NCBI GenBank assembly: GCA_903912445.1 | Contig: CAIWHP010000048.1 | Coordinates: 16,198 to 80,197 of the forward strand | Direction: 5' to 3' | Length of the DNA stretch: 64,000 bases | DNA from: an uncultured Lentisphaerota bacterium | GTDB lineage: Bacteria > Verrucomicrobiota > Kiritimatiellia > CAIQIC01 | Shown here: positions 18,205 to 26,650 of the stretch, piece by piece | Layout: every line of letters starts with the position of its first letter | Position numbering within the stretch: position 1 is the first letter of the stretch | Made by a program: the position numbers and the translations under genes | Notes under the pieces: generated by a model | Told to the model about the DNA's origin: nothing | The model's database searches: none | Seen by the model: the letters and a program-made list of their open reading frames with translations, nothing else

Positions 18205-19788
18205 ATGAAGACAACCTCGCGTCGTGATTTTCTGAAGCTGGCGGGACTGGGCGTGGCCGCGGCGGCGTTGCCCGCGACCAGTACCGCGCCTGCGCGCCGG
18301 CCGAACGTGGTGCTCATCTACACCGACGATCACGATCTTGACGAGATCGCCTGCTTCGGCGGCAAGGTGCTGACGCCGCACATGGACAGCCTCGCGCGCG
18401 ACGGCACCAAGTTCATGCGTTTCTACGTGGCCTCGGCGGTGTGCAGCCCGAGCCGCTACAACGCGCTCTCCGGCCGTTACGCGAGCCGCAGCGTCAGCCA
18501 GCAGGCGAAGACACCCGTCACCGCGCCGGCGAATCTCGGCTGGGAGGCGGGCGTCTATGCCGAGCGCGACCAGCGCACGTGCCTTGCCTTCGCCCTGCGC
18601 GAGGCGGGCTATGCGACCGGCATGGTGGGCAAGTGGCATCAAGGCAGCGGTGCGCCGCCGCCGAAGTTCGCACAGGACGCCGATCCCGCCGCGCCGGACA
18701 TCCGCGCGAAACTGGAGGCGGGTTACGCGGCGGTGCAGCAGGCGGTGAAGGAGTGCGGCTTCGACTACGCGGAGAGCATCTACGCGAACAACGTCGGCGA
18801 CGCCAAGCCCGGCACGAAGCACTGGCTGCCGAAACCGCTCCAGATCCACAACATGGAGTGGGTCACCGCTGGTGCGCTGAAATTCATCGAGCAAAACGCT
18901 TCGACAGGCTCAGCGCAGGGCCAAGACAAGCCGTTCTTCCTCTACATGGCGCCGACGTTGGTCCACGGCCCTTCGCCGTTCAACTCGCTCAAGTCCGCCG
19001 ACCCGCGCGCGACTCCGCGCGGTTATCTCGACAAGCTGCCGCAGGTCCAGCCGCCGCGCGAAGACGTGCTGCGTCGCGTCCGGCAGGCAGGCCTCAAACT
19101 GATGGGCGCGGGCAGCACGTGGCTCGATGATGGCGTCGGCGCGGTGCTGAAGAAACTCGACGAACTTGGCCTCGCCGGCAACACGCTGGTACTGCTCGCG
19201 GGCGACAACGGCAACCCGGCCAAGTTCACCTGCTACGAGGGCGGCGCGCTGATGCCGTTCGTCGCACGCTGGCCGGGCGTCATGCCCGTCGGTCGCGTGT
19301 GCAGTGAGCTGGTCTCGAACATCGATTTCGCACCGACGATCCTCGAAGTGTGCGGCGCGGCGCCGCTGGCGAAGTCCGACGGCCAGAGCTTCGCGAAGTT
19401 GCTGCGCGGCGAGCCGGGCTATCGCCGCGACTCGCTCATGCTGGAGATCACCACCGAGCGGGCCGTGGTCACCGCCGACGGCTTCAAGTACATCGCCGTC
19501 CGCTACACGCCCGAGGTGCTCGCGGCCATGAAGACCGGGAAGCAGTTCAACCACTGGTGCGAGCCGATGGAAAAGAACACGCACTCCTACGATGCCGAGA
19601 AAAAATATCCGGCCTACTTCGACCTCGACCAGCTCTATGACCTGAAGGCCGACCCGCAGGAGCGGCGCAACCTCGCCGTCGATCCCGCCCAAGCCGCGCG
19701 CTTGAAGGCGATGCAGGCCCAACTGCGCGACTACAGCCAGCAGCTCCCGCATCCCTTCGGCGAATTCAAACCGCTGGCCGCGAAATAA
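18205..19788 (+). CDS. Sulfatase, Tat-exported, single-gene unit
   Basis: 527 residues from ATG 18205 (GAAAGGG upstream). Twin-arginine leader KTTSRRDFLKLAGLG; catalytic C80-S-P-S-R84; metal ligands in 'LIYTDDHDLDE' near residue 36 and 'LLAGDNGNPAKF' around residue 335. C-terminal 'FDLDQLYDLKADPQERRNLA' is the typical sulfatase end. Around residues 231-239 ('NASTGSAQGQ') the sequence departs from family expectation: this stretch is encoded by a short dispersed repeat at 18898-18921 that seems to sit in frame in front of the 'KPFFLYMAP' strand. Own promoter upstream. Substrate unknown. Confidence 0.9.
   Translation: MKTTSRRDFLKLAGLGVAAAALPATSTAPARRPNVVLIYTDDHDLDEIACFGGKVLTPHMDSLARDGTKFMRFYVASAVCSPSRYNALSGRYASRSVSQQAKTPVTAPANLGWEAGVYAERDQRTCLAFALREAGYATGMVGKWHQGSGAPPPKFAQDADPAAPDIRAKLEAGYAAVQQAVKECGFDYAESIYANNVGDAKPGTKHWLPKPLQIHNMEWVTAGALKFIEQNASTGSAQGQDKPFFLYMAPTLVHGPSPFNSLKSADPRATPRGYLDKLPQVQPPREDVLRRVRQAGLKLMGAGSTWLDDGVGAVLKKLDELGLAGNTLVLLAGDNGNPAKFTCYEGGALMPFVARWPGVMPVGRVCSELVSNIDFAPTILEVCGAAPLAKSDGQSFAKLLRGEPGYRRDSLMLEITTERAVVTADGFKYIAVRYTPEVLAAMKTGKQFNHWCEPMEKNTHSYDAEKKYPAYFDLDQLYDLKADPQERRNLAVDPAQAARLKAMQAQLRDYSQQLPHPFGEFKPLAAK
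18898..18921 (+). repeat. In-frame copy of a TTCGACAGGCTCAGCGCAGG-type repeat
   Basis: The sequence TTCGACAGGCTCAGCGCAGG lies inside the sulfatase gene and encodes 'ASTGSAQG' in a surface loop just before a conserved strand. A related reverse-oriented copy is at 59231-59251 and a diverged one at about 23284-23306. This type of short repeat is usually intergenic. Confidence 0.55.
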
Positions 19789-19816
19789 ACGCCGCTTGGA
19801 AGCCGGAAGCCGCACC

Positions 19817-19938
19817 GCGAATTTCGCGAATGCCGCGAATTTCCGAAAAAGTCTGTTTCGCCGGGTCGGTGACCCGGCCTACAACAGAAAGGGCGGTCTC
19901 TTATTGGCAATTTTGTAGGCCGCGTGACCTCACGCGGC
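19817..19938. repeat. Nested intergenic palindromes
   Basis: After the sulfatase, repeated 'CGCGAATTTCGCGAAT' units (19817-19846) are followed by hairpin CCGGGTC-ggt-GACCCGG (19861-19877), then GGCCTACAA (19876-19884) paired with TTGTAGGCC (19913-19921), then hairpin GCCGCGTGA-cc-TCACGCGGC (19919-19938). The outer pair and two flanking hairpins could form a cruciform or a bidirectional terminator-like structure between converging genes. Confidence 0.65.
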
Positions 19939-20006
19939 GTCTGCATGGAACCGCAGATGATTTGAACGGGGGTAACGGGGCAAAGAAGTCGAAGGGTGGG
20001 GCGGTC

Positions 20007-20222
20007 TTATTTCCGCTTGCGCCGTCCAAGCTTCCACACCAACGCCCGGCCTGCGCCTTTCACCCGTACCAAGCCGATCTCGCGCTCCAAAACACCCGTC
20101 CATGCCGGGCAAGGCCGGTCATAGGGCAAAGCCAGATGGTCTCTCAACTCCGCCCATGCTCGGCCCTCAGGATGAAGGAGCAACTCGTTCTGAATGGCAT
20201 CTCGAAATTCTGTGTATCTCAT
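20007..20222 (-). CDS. Small hypothetical protein, winged-helix-like
   Basis: 71 residues from ATG 20222 (a GTG at 20249 would add nine). Sequence pattern 'FRDAIQNELLLHPEGRAWAELRDHLALPYDRPCPAWTGVLEREIGLVR..GAGRALVW' has the helix-turn-helix-wing spacing of small DNA-binding winged-helix domains and I recall similar stand-alone proteins in environmental bacteria, but no named family. Basic C-terminus (GRRKRK). It lies on the minus strand downstream of a lipoprotein gene. Could be a small regulator; not proven. Confidence 0.5.
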   Translation of the reverse strand: MRYTEFRDAIQNELLLHPEGRAWAELRDHLALPYDRPCPAWTGVLEREIGLVRVKGAGRALVWKLGRRKRK

Positions 20223-20259
20223 AAACACGTTGTACCGCTTAACGGTCACATTGAAGGTT

Positions 20260-20700
20260 TCAGGGACCCGTCCGCGGGTGACGCATACCTTCCGATGTGT
20301 TGTTGGACGCTCTAATTGGTTTCAGTCTGAGTTCGTCAAAGGTCTTGGGGTTCATGACCTTTAGAATCTCGTACCCGTCTGCGCGGACTAGAATGCAACT
20401 GATGAAGATCTTCTTCAATGGTTTGTTACTGATGGTGTAGCCGTCTTTCGAGATAGCCTCAATATCAGGTGGCGCGAAGGTTACGCACCCATGTGCGTCA
20501 GCAGTCCGGTGAACCGATTTCCCCCAGTAGTAACCCTGGAACCCGGACCGCCACTGGAGTTCCACCGTTGCTTCCGAGACGGGACGAAGTGTTGATGCAT
20601 CCACCACGCGCATGGAGACGGGCAGACGGACTGACTGGAGCGTGGACGCACAACCCACGAGAGCGAGAACACCAAGCAATCCGATCATCCGAATCATCAT
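20260..20700 (-). CDS. Small putative lipoprotein
   Basis: About 146 residues. Lipobox L-V-G-C after a hydrophobic stretch (MIGLLGVLALVGCAS) predicts lipid attachment at the Cys about 17 residues in. The start is one of two adjacent ATG codons (20700 or 20697), preceded by GAGAGG. The mature part ('SMRVVDASTLRPVSEATVELQW' then 'TADAHGCVTFAPP') looks like a carboxypeptidase-regulatory/transthyretin-like beta-sandwich in which a 'V.D..TG.PV..A.V' pattern is followed by 'T.A.G...F'. Function unknown. C-terminus from about 20285 may be a read-through tail. Confidence 0.6.
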   Translation of the reverse strand: MMIRMIGLLGVLALVGCASTLQSVRLPVSMRVVDASTLRPVSEATVELQWRSGFQGYYWGKSVHRTADAHGCVTFAPPDIEAISKDGYTISNKPLKKIFISCILVRADGYEILKVMNPKTFDELRLKPIRASNNTSEGMRHPRTGP

Positions 20701-20890
20701 TGCCTCTCTCACAGCCAACCGTGTTGTTGAACGAACTAAAAGCTGTGTCTATGCAGTCGTATTTTTCGTCACGGCGGCATGGTAGGGAGGCGGCGACGGT
20801 GTGCCAAGCTGGAAAACGGCTTGATGGGGCAGCCATTAGGCGCGGGCGACTTTGCGTGAGAGGTTTTCCATCTGCGGCCATCAAAGAATT

Positions 20891-20977
20891 AACCACAGAG
20901 GTCACGGAGGTCCGAAAGAGGTTCACTGAGGCTGCAACTCTGTGACCTCCGGTTTCCTCTGCGTCCTCTGTGGTGAA
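20891..20977. repeat. CCACAGAGG-type imperfect inverted repeat
   Basis: 'AACCACAGAGGTCACGGAGG' on the left is mirrored by 'CCTCTGCGTCCTCTGTGGTG' on the right with an inner 'CTCTGTGACCTCCG'. A second copy is at 33021-33105. Such elements are dispersed intergenic repeats in many PVC and other genomes; here it lies in the 285-bp gap between two minus-strand genes, otherwise without features. Confidence 0.7.
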
Positions 20978-20985
20978 GTCCGCTG

Positions 20986-23043
20986 TCATCGCTTAGGCGG
21001 GTGTGCAACGCGCGCGGCTTGGTTGGTGAAATCTTCCCAACCGTTGTGCTTGAGCAGCGCGCGCGCCGTGCGGATGAGCTGGTCGGTGCTCTGGCTGCGC
21101 CACTGAGCGCTGATGGAGGAGTGATAGCCCTGCGCGGGGCCGCAGCGGCGGCTGTCGAACGCGTCGGGTGGTTCGCCGGTCCAGGCGTTGTTCGTGGCGG
21201 CGGCGACGTATTGCAGATCAGCACCGGTGGCACCCAGCCATTCGCTGGTGGAGGCGCGGGTGACGCGGGCTTCGTCGGTGAACAGCTTCGCGTCCTGGGC
21301 GTTGGCCCCGTCGCAGCTGACGAGGCACTGTTGGAGGGCGATCTTCGCCTCGGCGTCGCCCTTCTTGTCGGCGGCTAGCTGCTGGCTGCTGTTGTTGTGG
21401 AAGGTGCAGTGCGCCGCGTGCACGTCGCCGATGGACCACAACCCGGCGGTGATCCACGAGCCGCCGTGTTTGACCGAGTAGGCGCTCAAGCAGTTGTACA
21501 TGAACGCGTGGTTCCAGATGCGGAAGTTCATCTTGTTGCGCAGGCTGGCGCAGTTGAGGTAGACGACGTTGCGGGCCTTCACGTCCCAGCCGCCGTCGGC
21601 GTTGTCGAAGGAGGAGCAGTTGATGAAGGCGAGGTTGCGCACGTCGTTCTCGGCGCAGAAGCCGTCGCCCTGCCAGTAGCGCGCCTTGGAGTAGATGGCG
21701 TTGCGCGCGACGCAGTTGATGAAGAGGATGTCGTGCTCGCCGGCCCACGTTTTCGGATCCTTGTTGGATTGCCGGCGCGGCGAGTCACCGGCGAGCTGGT
21801 AGCAGATATGGAACGCCTCCTTCATCCAGTCCTTGCCGCCGGCGTCGGCGACGCAGTTGATGAGGCGCACATCGTAGTTGCCGCCCTGCAGACGGACGGC
21901 GTTCTTGGTGAAGTGGATGAACTGGCAGTCGGCGATCTCGATATCGTGCGAGGCCAGTTCGGGTTGATCGGTGTAGGCCAGTCCGCACAGGAAGATGCCG
22001 TAGCGGAATTCAAAGAGGCCGAGGTTGCGGAAGCGCAGGCCGACGTGCTGGCCCTTCGTGCTGATGACGCCAAACTGGTAGCGGGCCAGTCGGAGCTTCT
22101 CGAACGCGCAGTGCGCCACCCCGTCTTTCAGGGAGACGAAGGTCGAGCCGCCTTCGGGCTTGGCCGGATTCCATGTGCCGACGAAACACGGCAGGTCTTG
22201 GCCGGTATCCTCGCCCGCGAGCCGTTTCATTTTGTCGGAAGCGGTGCCTCCGGTCGTGATCGCCAGCGAAACCCCCGCATAGACGCCGCTGCCGACGCGG
22301 CACGTCCGGCCCGGCGCGAGCGCATCCCACGCGGCTTGCAGCACGCCCGGCGCGTTGCCGGGCAGGGCATGCACCCAGCTTGAGCCGTCGCGCTGGCCCG
22401 CGCCGGTCGGCGTCACGTAGAGGTCGGCGTCGGTGGCCTTGAGCGGCAGCGGTGGCGGTGCGAGCGGCTTGATGGCGGCCGCCTGTGTGATCCCCTCGGT
22501 CCACGGCGTCGGGGCCGGGGCCGCGCCCACCTCGACGAGCCGCAGGCCGGCGAACCAGCCAACCTGATTCAACCAGCCGCGGCTGGCGTTCTGCTCCCAG
22601 CGGCACAGCACCTGGATTTCGTCCGCGGCGTCGGTGGCAATTTCGAATGTGGTCGGTGCCCAGTTCGTCTGCGATTTGGTCGGCAGTCCGATACGTTTCA
22701 CTTCGTGGCCTTCGCGGCGCAGCTTGAGATAGAGGAACGCGAAGCCGGCCTTGGTGCTGCGCGTCTGGCCTTCGAGCCGGTAAAGCGTGCGGGGCTTGGC
22801 TTTGACGTTCTGATAGATCTGGCCGTAGGACGAGCCGCCGTCCTTCACCAACTCGATCCTCAGCGACTGGCCGGCTGTGCCCGGCGGCACATCGCGATCC
22901 ACGGAAACTTTCTGCCCGTCGCCGAGGCTCCACCCTTCGGTCTGGCGGGAGAAATCTCCGTTCTGAAGCAGGGTGCTTTCGCCGGCGAGGCTGGCGATCG
23001 CCAGCAGGGCCGAGAGGCAGATGAGTCGGGTGATGGCTTTCAT
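20986..23043 (-). CDS. Secreted protein: carbohydrate-binding-like domain plus right-handed beta-helix
   Basis: 685 residues from ATG 23043, which directly opens a signal peptide (MKAITRLICLSALLAIASLAGES); the frame continues upstream but that part overlaps the divergent sulfatase promoter and is unlikely to be coding. Residues ~20-185 look like a galactose-binding-like beta-sandwich ('LLQNGDFSRQTEGWSLGDG', 'RLEGQTRSTKAGFAFLYLKLRR'). From about residue 215 ('ADLYVTPTGAGQRDGSSWVHALPG') on it has the pectate-lyase-like beta-helix start used by many polysaccharide lyases, then repeated coils with 'INCVA', 'AHCTFHNN'. Catalytic residues not identifiable. Divergent from the sulfatase at 23181. Confidence 0.75.
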   Translation of the reverse strand: MKAITRLICLSALLAIASLAGESTLLQNGDFSRQTEGWSLGDGQKVSVDRDVPPGTAGQSLRIELVKDGGSSYGQIYQNVKAKPRTLYRLEGQTRSTKAGFAFLYLKLRREGHEVKRIGLPTKSQTNWAPTTFEIATDAADEIQVLCRWEQNASRGWLNQVGWFAGLRLVEVGAAPAPTPWTEGITQAAAIKPLAPPPLPLKATDADLYVTPTGAGQRDGSSWVHALPGNAPGVLQAAWDALAPGRTCRVGSGVYAGVSLAITTGGTASDKMKRLAGEDTGQDLPCFVGTWNPAKPEGGSTFVSLKDGVAHCAFEKLRLARYQFGVISTKGQHVGLRFRNLGLFEFRYGIFLCGLAYTDQPELASHDIEIADCQFIHFTKNAVRLQGGNYDVRLINCVADAGGKDWMKEAFHICYQLAGDSPRRQSNKDPKTWAGEHDILFINCVARNAIYSKARYWQGDGFCAENDVRNLAFINCSSFDNADGGWDVKARNVVYLNCASLRNKMNFRIWNHAFMYNCLSAYSVKHGGSWITAGLWSIGDVHAAHCTFHNNSSQQLAADKKGDAEAKIALQQCLVSCDGANAQDAKLFTDEARVTRASTSEWLGATGADLQYVAAATNNAWTGEPPDAFDSRRCGPAQGYHSSISAQWRSQSTDQLIRTARALLKHNGWEDFTNQAARVAHPPKR

Positions 23044-23125
23044 GGATGCACACGGTCTAATGGAAAGCGCATGCTCGGTCAATCTTCCTGTGCGGTCATC
23101 AAGGAGTGGGGCGGCTGCGTTGGGC

Positions 23126-23153
23126 TTGGCAAGTGTGCGGGGCATGGCATACT
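23126..23153 (+). promoter_or_regulatory. Promoter of the shared TTGGCA-N16-CATACT family (copy 2)
   Basis: TTGGCA 23126-23131, 16-bp spacer, CATACT 23148-23153, followed by 'GCGCCGCG' and the sulfatase start 27 bp later. Closest match to copy 1. Confidence 0.72.
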
Positions 23154-23180
23154 GCGCCGCGTTGGGAAAAAGGACACTGC

Positions 23181-24689
23181 ATGACAACGACTTCACGGCG
23201 CGATTTTCTGAGGTTGGCCGGGGCTGGCCTGCTCGGTCTGCCCATGCTGGGCAGGAGTGCGGAGTCCGCCAGCCGCCGGTCCCTCGACTCTGCTCGGGGC
23301 AGGCCCAACATCCTCTGGCTCGTGGGCGAGAACATGGACCACGACCTTGGCTGCTACGGCCAGAAGCTCGTCAGCACGCCGAACCTCGACCGGCTTGCGG
23401 CGGAGGGCGTCCGCTATACGCGGGTCTTCGCCACCTCGCCTTCCTGCGCGCCGAGCCGCTCGGCATTCATGCTGGGGATGTATCAGACCACGACCGACAC
23501 GCACAACATGCGGTCGCACCGCAGCGACGACTTCCGGCTGCCGCCCGGCGTGCGTCCGCTCACGCACCGCCTCCGCGACACGGGCTACTTCACCGCCAAC
23601 ATCAAGACCATCAGCGGCCGTGCCGTCGGCACGGGCAAACTCGATCTGAACTTCGCCAATGAAGGCCCCATCTTCGAGTCCGACGACTGGGGCGCGCTGA
23701 AGGCGCGCCAGCCCTTCTACGCGCAGGTGAACTCGCACGAGGTCGAATACGACATCTATGACCGCCTGTCCGCCGGCAAGTCGCGCGTCGAGTGGGTCGG
23801 CGAGCGCGAGCATCCGCAACTCGCCACGGAGCAGAACGTTGCGCCGCCGCCGTATTATCCCGACCATCCCGTGGTGCGGCAGGAGTGGGCGCGCTATCTC
23901 AACTCCGTCTCCGGCATGGATCGCCGTATCGGGTGGGTGCTGGATCAGTTGCGCGCCGACGGGCTCGAGGACGACACGGTCATCATCTTCTTCGCCGACA
24001 ACGGCCGGCTCGAGGCGCGCGGCATCCACTGGTGCTACGACAGCGGCCTGCGCGTGCCGATGATCATCCGCTGGCCGAAGAACTTCCCCGCGCCGCCGCA
24101 CTTCAAGCCCGGCACCGTCAACGATGCGGTCATCAGCCTGCTCGACCTCACCGCCACCACGCTCGCCATCGCCGGCGTATCCCGGCCAGCGGGGATGCAG
24201 AGCCGGATCTTCCTCGGCGCGCAGGCCGACCCGCCGCGGCGCTGCGCCTTCAGCGCGCGCGATCGCATAGACGAAACCGTCAAGCGCATCCGCTCGGTCC
24301 GCGACGCGCGCTATCGTTACATCCGGAACATGCTCCCCGGCCCGACGTTCACCTCGCTGAACCGCTACAAGGAGAAATGCTTCCTCATCATCCCGCTGAT
24401 GCGCCAGCTCCACGCGGCGGGCCAGCTCTCCGGCCCGCCGCTTGCGCTGATGGCGGCGCGCGCGCCCGACGAGGAGCTCTACGATCTCGAACAGGACCCG
24501 CACGAAATCAACAACCTCGCCAGCTCCCGGCTGGGCGCACATGCGGAAGCCCTGACGCGCTTGCGTGCCGCGCTCGATGAGTGGCTGGTCGAGACGGACG
24601 ATCACGGCCGGTTCCCCGAACCGCCCGCTCTCATCGCGCCCTTTGAGAAGGAAATGCACGACTGGTTCGGCACCCCCGCGCTGCCTTGA
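23181..24689 (+). CDS. Sulfatase, Tat-exported
   Basis: 502 residues from ATG 23181. Twin-arginine leader TTTSRRDFLRLAGAG; catalytic C89-A-P-S-R93; metal elements 'WLVGENMDHDLGCYG' near residue 52 and 'IFFADNGRLEARG' around residue 272. 'LYDLEQDPHEINNLA' at the C-terminal part is typical. The linker between leader and core ('SASRRSLDSARGRPN') is longer than in the sister sulfatases and is encoded by a sequence resembling the TTCGAC...GGCAGG repeat. The stop is followed within 11 bp by a palindrome pair. Monocistronic with its own promoter. Confidence 0.9.
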   Translation: MTTTSRRDFLRLAGAGLLGLPMLGRSAESASRRSLDSARGRPNILWLVGENMDHDLGCYGQKLVSTPNLDRLAAEGVRYTRVFATSPSCAPSRSAFMLGMYQTTTDTHNMRSHRSDDFRLPPGVRPLTHRLRDTGYFTANIKTISGRAVGTGKLDLNFANEGPIFESDDWGALKARQPFYAQVNSHEVEYDIYDRLSAGKSRVEWVGEREHPQLATEQNVAPPPYYPDHPVVRQEWARYLNSVSGMDRRIGWVLDQLRADGLEDDTVIIFFADNGRLEARGIHWCYDSGLRVPMIIRWPKNFPAPPHFKPGTVNDAVISLLDLTATTLAIAGVSRPAGMQSRIFLGAQADPPRRCAFSARDRIDETVKRIRSVRDARYRYIRNMLPGPTFTSLNRYKEKCFLIIPLMRQLHAAGQLSGPPLALMAARAPDEELYDLEQDPHEINNLASSRLGAHAEALTRLRAALDEWLVETDDHGRFPEPPALIAPFEKEMHDWFGTPALP

Positions 24690-24699
24690 ATGCTCCGCG

Positions 24700-24747
24700 T
24701 TTCCAAGCATTGGAAACCGGAACCGGGGTTTTTCCATACCTTGGAAT
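24700..24747. repeat. Paired TTTCCAA-N3-TTGGAAA palindromes
   Basis: TTTCCAA-GCA-TTGGAAA (24700-24716) and TTTCCAT-ACC-TTGGAAT (24731-24747). Centres at 24708 and 24739 are 31 bp apart. Directly downstream of a sulfatase stop codon. Confidence 0.85.
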
Positions 24748-24806
24748 AGCGCGGGCCGGGGAAGTTGGGCGCTGGCCACAATAGAGCGCGGCTGGCTGCG
24801 TTTGGC

Positions 24807-24834
24807 TTGGTAAGGCGACGGCGCATGGCATAGT
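24807..24834 (+). promoter_or_regulatory. Promoter of the shared TTGGCA-N16-CATACT family (copy 3)
   Basis: TTGGTA 24807-24812, 16-bp spacer, CATAGT 24829-24834, with the same 'GGCTTGG..AGG' and 'GGCATAGTGCGCGGCG' surroundings as copies 1 and 2. Sulfatase ATG 28 bp downstream. Confidence 0.65.
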
Positions 24835-24861
24835 GCGCGGCGCTGTCTGAAAGCGGAGACC

Positions 24862-26427
24862 ATGAGCATAACAACGCGGCGCGTTTTTTTGAAACTGGCC
24901 GGGCTGGGCACGCTGGGGCTTACGTGCCTGGCGAAGAGCGCACCCGGAGCTGCCGCCGTGGCCAAGCCCAACATCCTCTTCATCATGGTCGACGAGATGA
25001 AGTGGAACGTGATGAGTTGCGCGGGGCATCCGCTGGTGAAGACGCCCAACCTCGATCGGCTCGCGCGCGAAGGCACGCGCTTCGCCACCGCCTACACCGT
25101 CGCGCCGATCTGCACGCCGTCGCGCTACAGCTTCTTTACCAGCCGCTACGCGCACGTCCACGGCGCCACCGACAACAGCACGCCGTTGCGCGAGTCGCAA
25201 CTGCTGCTGCCCGCGATCCTCAAGCACCACGGCTACCAGACTGCCATCAGCGGGAAGCTGCATTTCATCCCCGACAACCTCGCTTACAACTTCGACTTCT
25301 TCTGGTCGTTCGCCGGCGAAGGGCCGCGCAAGCTGCCGACGTGGCCGGCCGACGTGGAGAAGAAGCACGGCCGCAACGCGGCGCGCAAGGTGGTGGAGCA
25401 GCCGTTCCCCAACGATCCGCTCGGGCGCGACCTCGGCCGGCTTCCCTATCCGAAGGAGGACGCGCAGACGTTCTGGATCACCGATCGCGCGACGGATTTT
25501 CTGAAGCAGCGCGACAAGTCCGCGCCGTTTTTCCTGTTCGTCAGCTACCTCGATCCGCACAGCCCCTCGCATCTCTGCGAGCCGTACTGGAAAATGTTCG
25601 ACGCCGAGAAAATGCCGCTGCCGCCCTCGTTCAAGCAGGATTCCGCCAAGCCCAAGGAGACGGAGTCGAACAGGCACGTGGTCAACGATCCGCAGATTGT
25701 CAAGGCGCTGACCGCCGCCTACCTCGCGAAGGTGACGATGGTGGATGATAACGTCGGGCGTCTCTTGGAACATCTGCGCGCGCAGGGCCTTGCCGAAAAC
25801 ACGCTGATCGTGTTCACCGCCGACCACGGCAACATGCTTGGCGACCTCAACCGCTGGTTCAAGGGCGCGATGTATGAGGGCTCAACGCGCATTCCGCTGC
25901 TGATGAAGGCGCCGGCCACCGGCGCGTTGGCTGCGCCGTTCAATCGCGGCACAGTGGTCAATGACATCGTCGAGAACATCGACGTGATGCCGACGCTGTG
26001 CGAGCTGGCTGGCGTGCCGCTGCCGGCGCAGGGTATCCAGGGCAAGAGCCTGACGGCGCTCGTCGCCGGCAAAGATGCCGCGTGGAAGAACCGCGCGTTC
26101 GCCGAACGCAGCAGCTCGATGGTCCGCACGGCGCAGTTCAAGTACATCAAGAATGCAGCGAAGAACGAGCGGCACGGTGGCGGCGCGGCGGAGCTCTATG
26201 ACCTGACCAAGGATCCGCTGGAGTTGCACAATCTTGCCGGCGACCCGGCCTATGCCGCGACGCTGAAGGATCTCGCCGCGCAGCACGACGCATGGCAGAA
26301 GGATGTGCCGCCCGTGCCCGTGCTGGCGGGCGTCGCGCCGGAGCCGCCACCGGGCGCGACGACGGATGCGGAGACGAAGCAGGGCCAAGAGCGCAAGGCC
26401 AAACGCAAGCGGAACAAGGAAATTTGA
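24862..26427 (+). CDS. Sulfatase, Tat-exported, with basic C-terminal tail
   Basis: 521 residues. Leader 'ITTRRVFLKLAGLGTLGL' keeps the twin arginine but differs from the 'SRRDFLKLAG' of its sisters. Catalytic C84-T-P-S-R88; metal elements 'LFIMVDEMKWN' near residue 37 and 'VFTADHGNMLGD' around residue 316; 'LYDLTKDPLELHNLAGD' near the end. The last ~25 residues are a low-complexity basic tail (KAKRKRNKE). Own promoter of the shared family. The 'DEMKWNVMSCAGHPLVKTPNLDRLA' opening resembles choline-sulfatase/arylsulfatase subgroup sequences; substrate undecided. Confidence 0.9.
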   Translation: MSITTRRVFLKLAGLGTLGLTCLAKSAPGAAAVAKPNILFIMVDEMKWNVMSCAGHPLVKTPNLDRLAREGTRFATAYTVAPICTPSRYSFFTSRYAHVHGATDNSTPLRESQLLLPAILKHHGYQTAISGKLHFIPDNLAYNFDFFWSFAGEGPRKLPTWPADVEKKHGRNAARKVVEQPFPNDPLGRDLGRLPYPKEDAQTFWITDRATDFLKQRDKSAPFFLFVSYLDPHSPSHLCEPYWKMFDAEKMPLPPSFKQDSAKPKETESNRHVVNDPQIVKALTAAYLAKVTMVDDNVGRLLEHLRAQGLAENTLIVFTADHGNMLGDLNRWFKGAMYEGSTRIPLLMKAPATGALAAPFNRGTVVNDIVENIDVMPTLCELAGVPLPAQGIQGKSLTALVAGKDAAWKNRAFAERSSSMVRTAQFKYIKNAAKNERHGGGAAELYDLTKDPLELHNLAGDPAYAATLKDLAAQHDAWQKDVPPVPVLAGVAPEPPPGATTDAETKQGQERKAKRKRNKEI

Positions 26428-26650
26428 AAGGATCCCTGCCCGTCTGCGCTAGCTGGCCAGCGCTGTAAACTGCGAGTCAGGTGGCGGGTCTTCCTCGTTG
26501 CGGGGGCTGGGGTTGGGCGCGTCCTATATTTTTGCTTGGCAGTGGGCGACGGCCTTGCTAAGGAGCCTCTGTTGCGGCAAAAGCATGACCACGTTTATGC
26601 GGCAGGCATAGGCTCACAGCTGGGTGTTGAGCGACAGGAAGGGGACTAGT
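26428..26650. other. Intergenic region with weak promoter candidate
   Basis: A TTGGCA at 26536-26541 in a 'GCTTGGCA' context has a 16-bp spacer to CTAAGG (26558-26563), which is a poor -10. It may be a degenerate member of the shared promoter family ahead of the propeller gene at 26651. No other structure seen. Confidence 0.3.

Noticed and set aside
24700-24747. Palindrome pair as a Rho-independent terminator of the sulfatase
   Set aside because: Arms are only 7 bp, AT-rich and not followed by a T run; the same pair also occurs inside coding sequence and before genes, so termination is not its general role.
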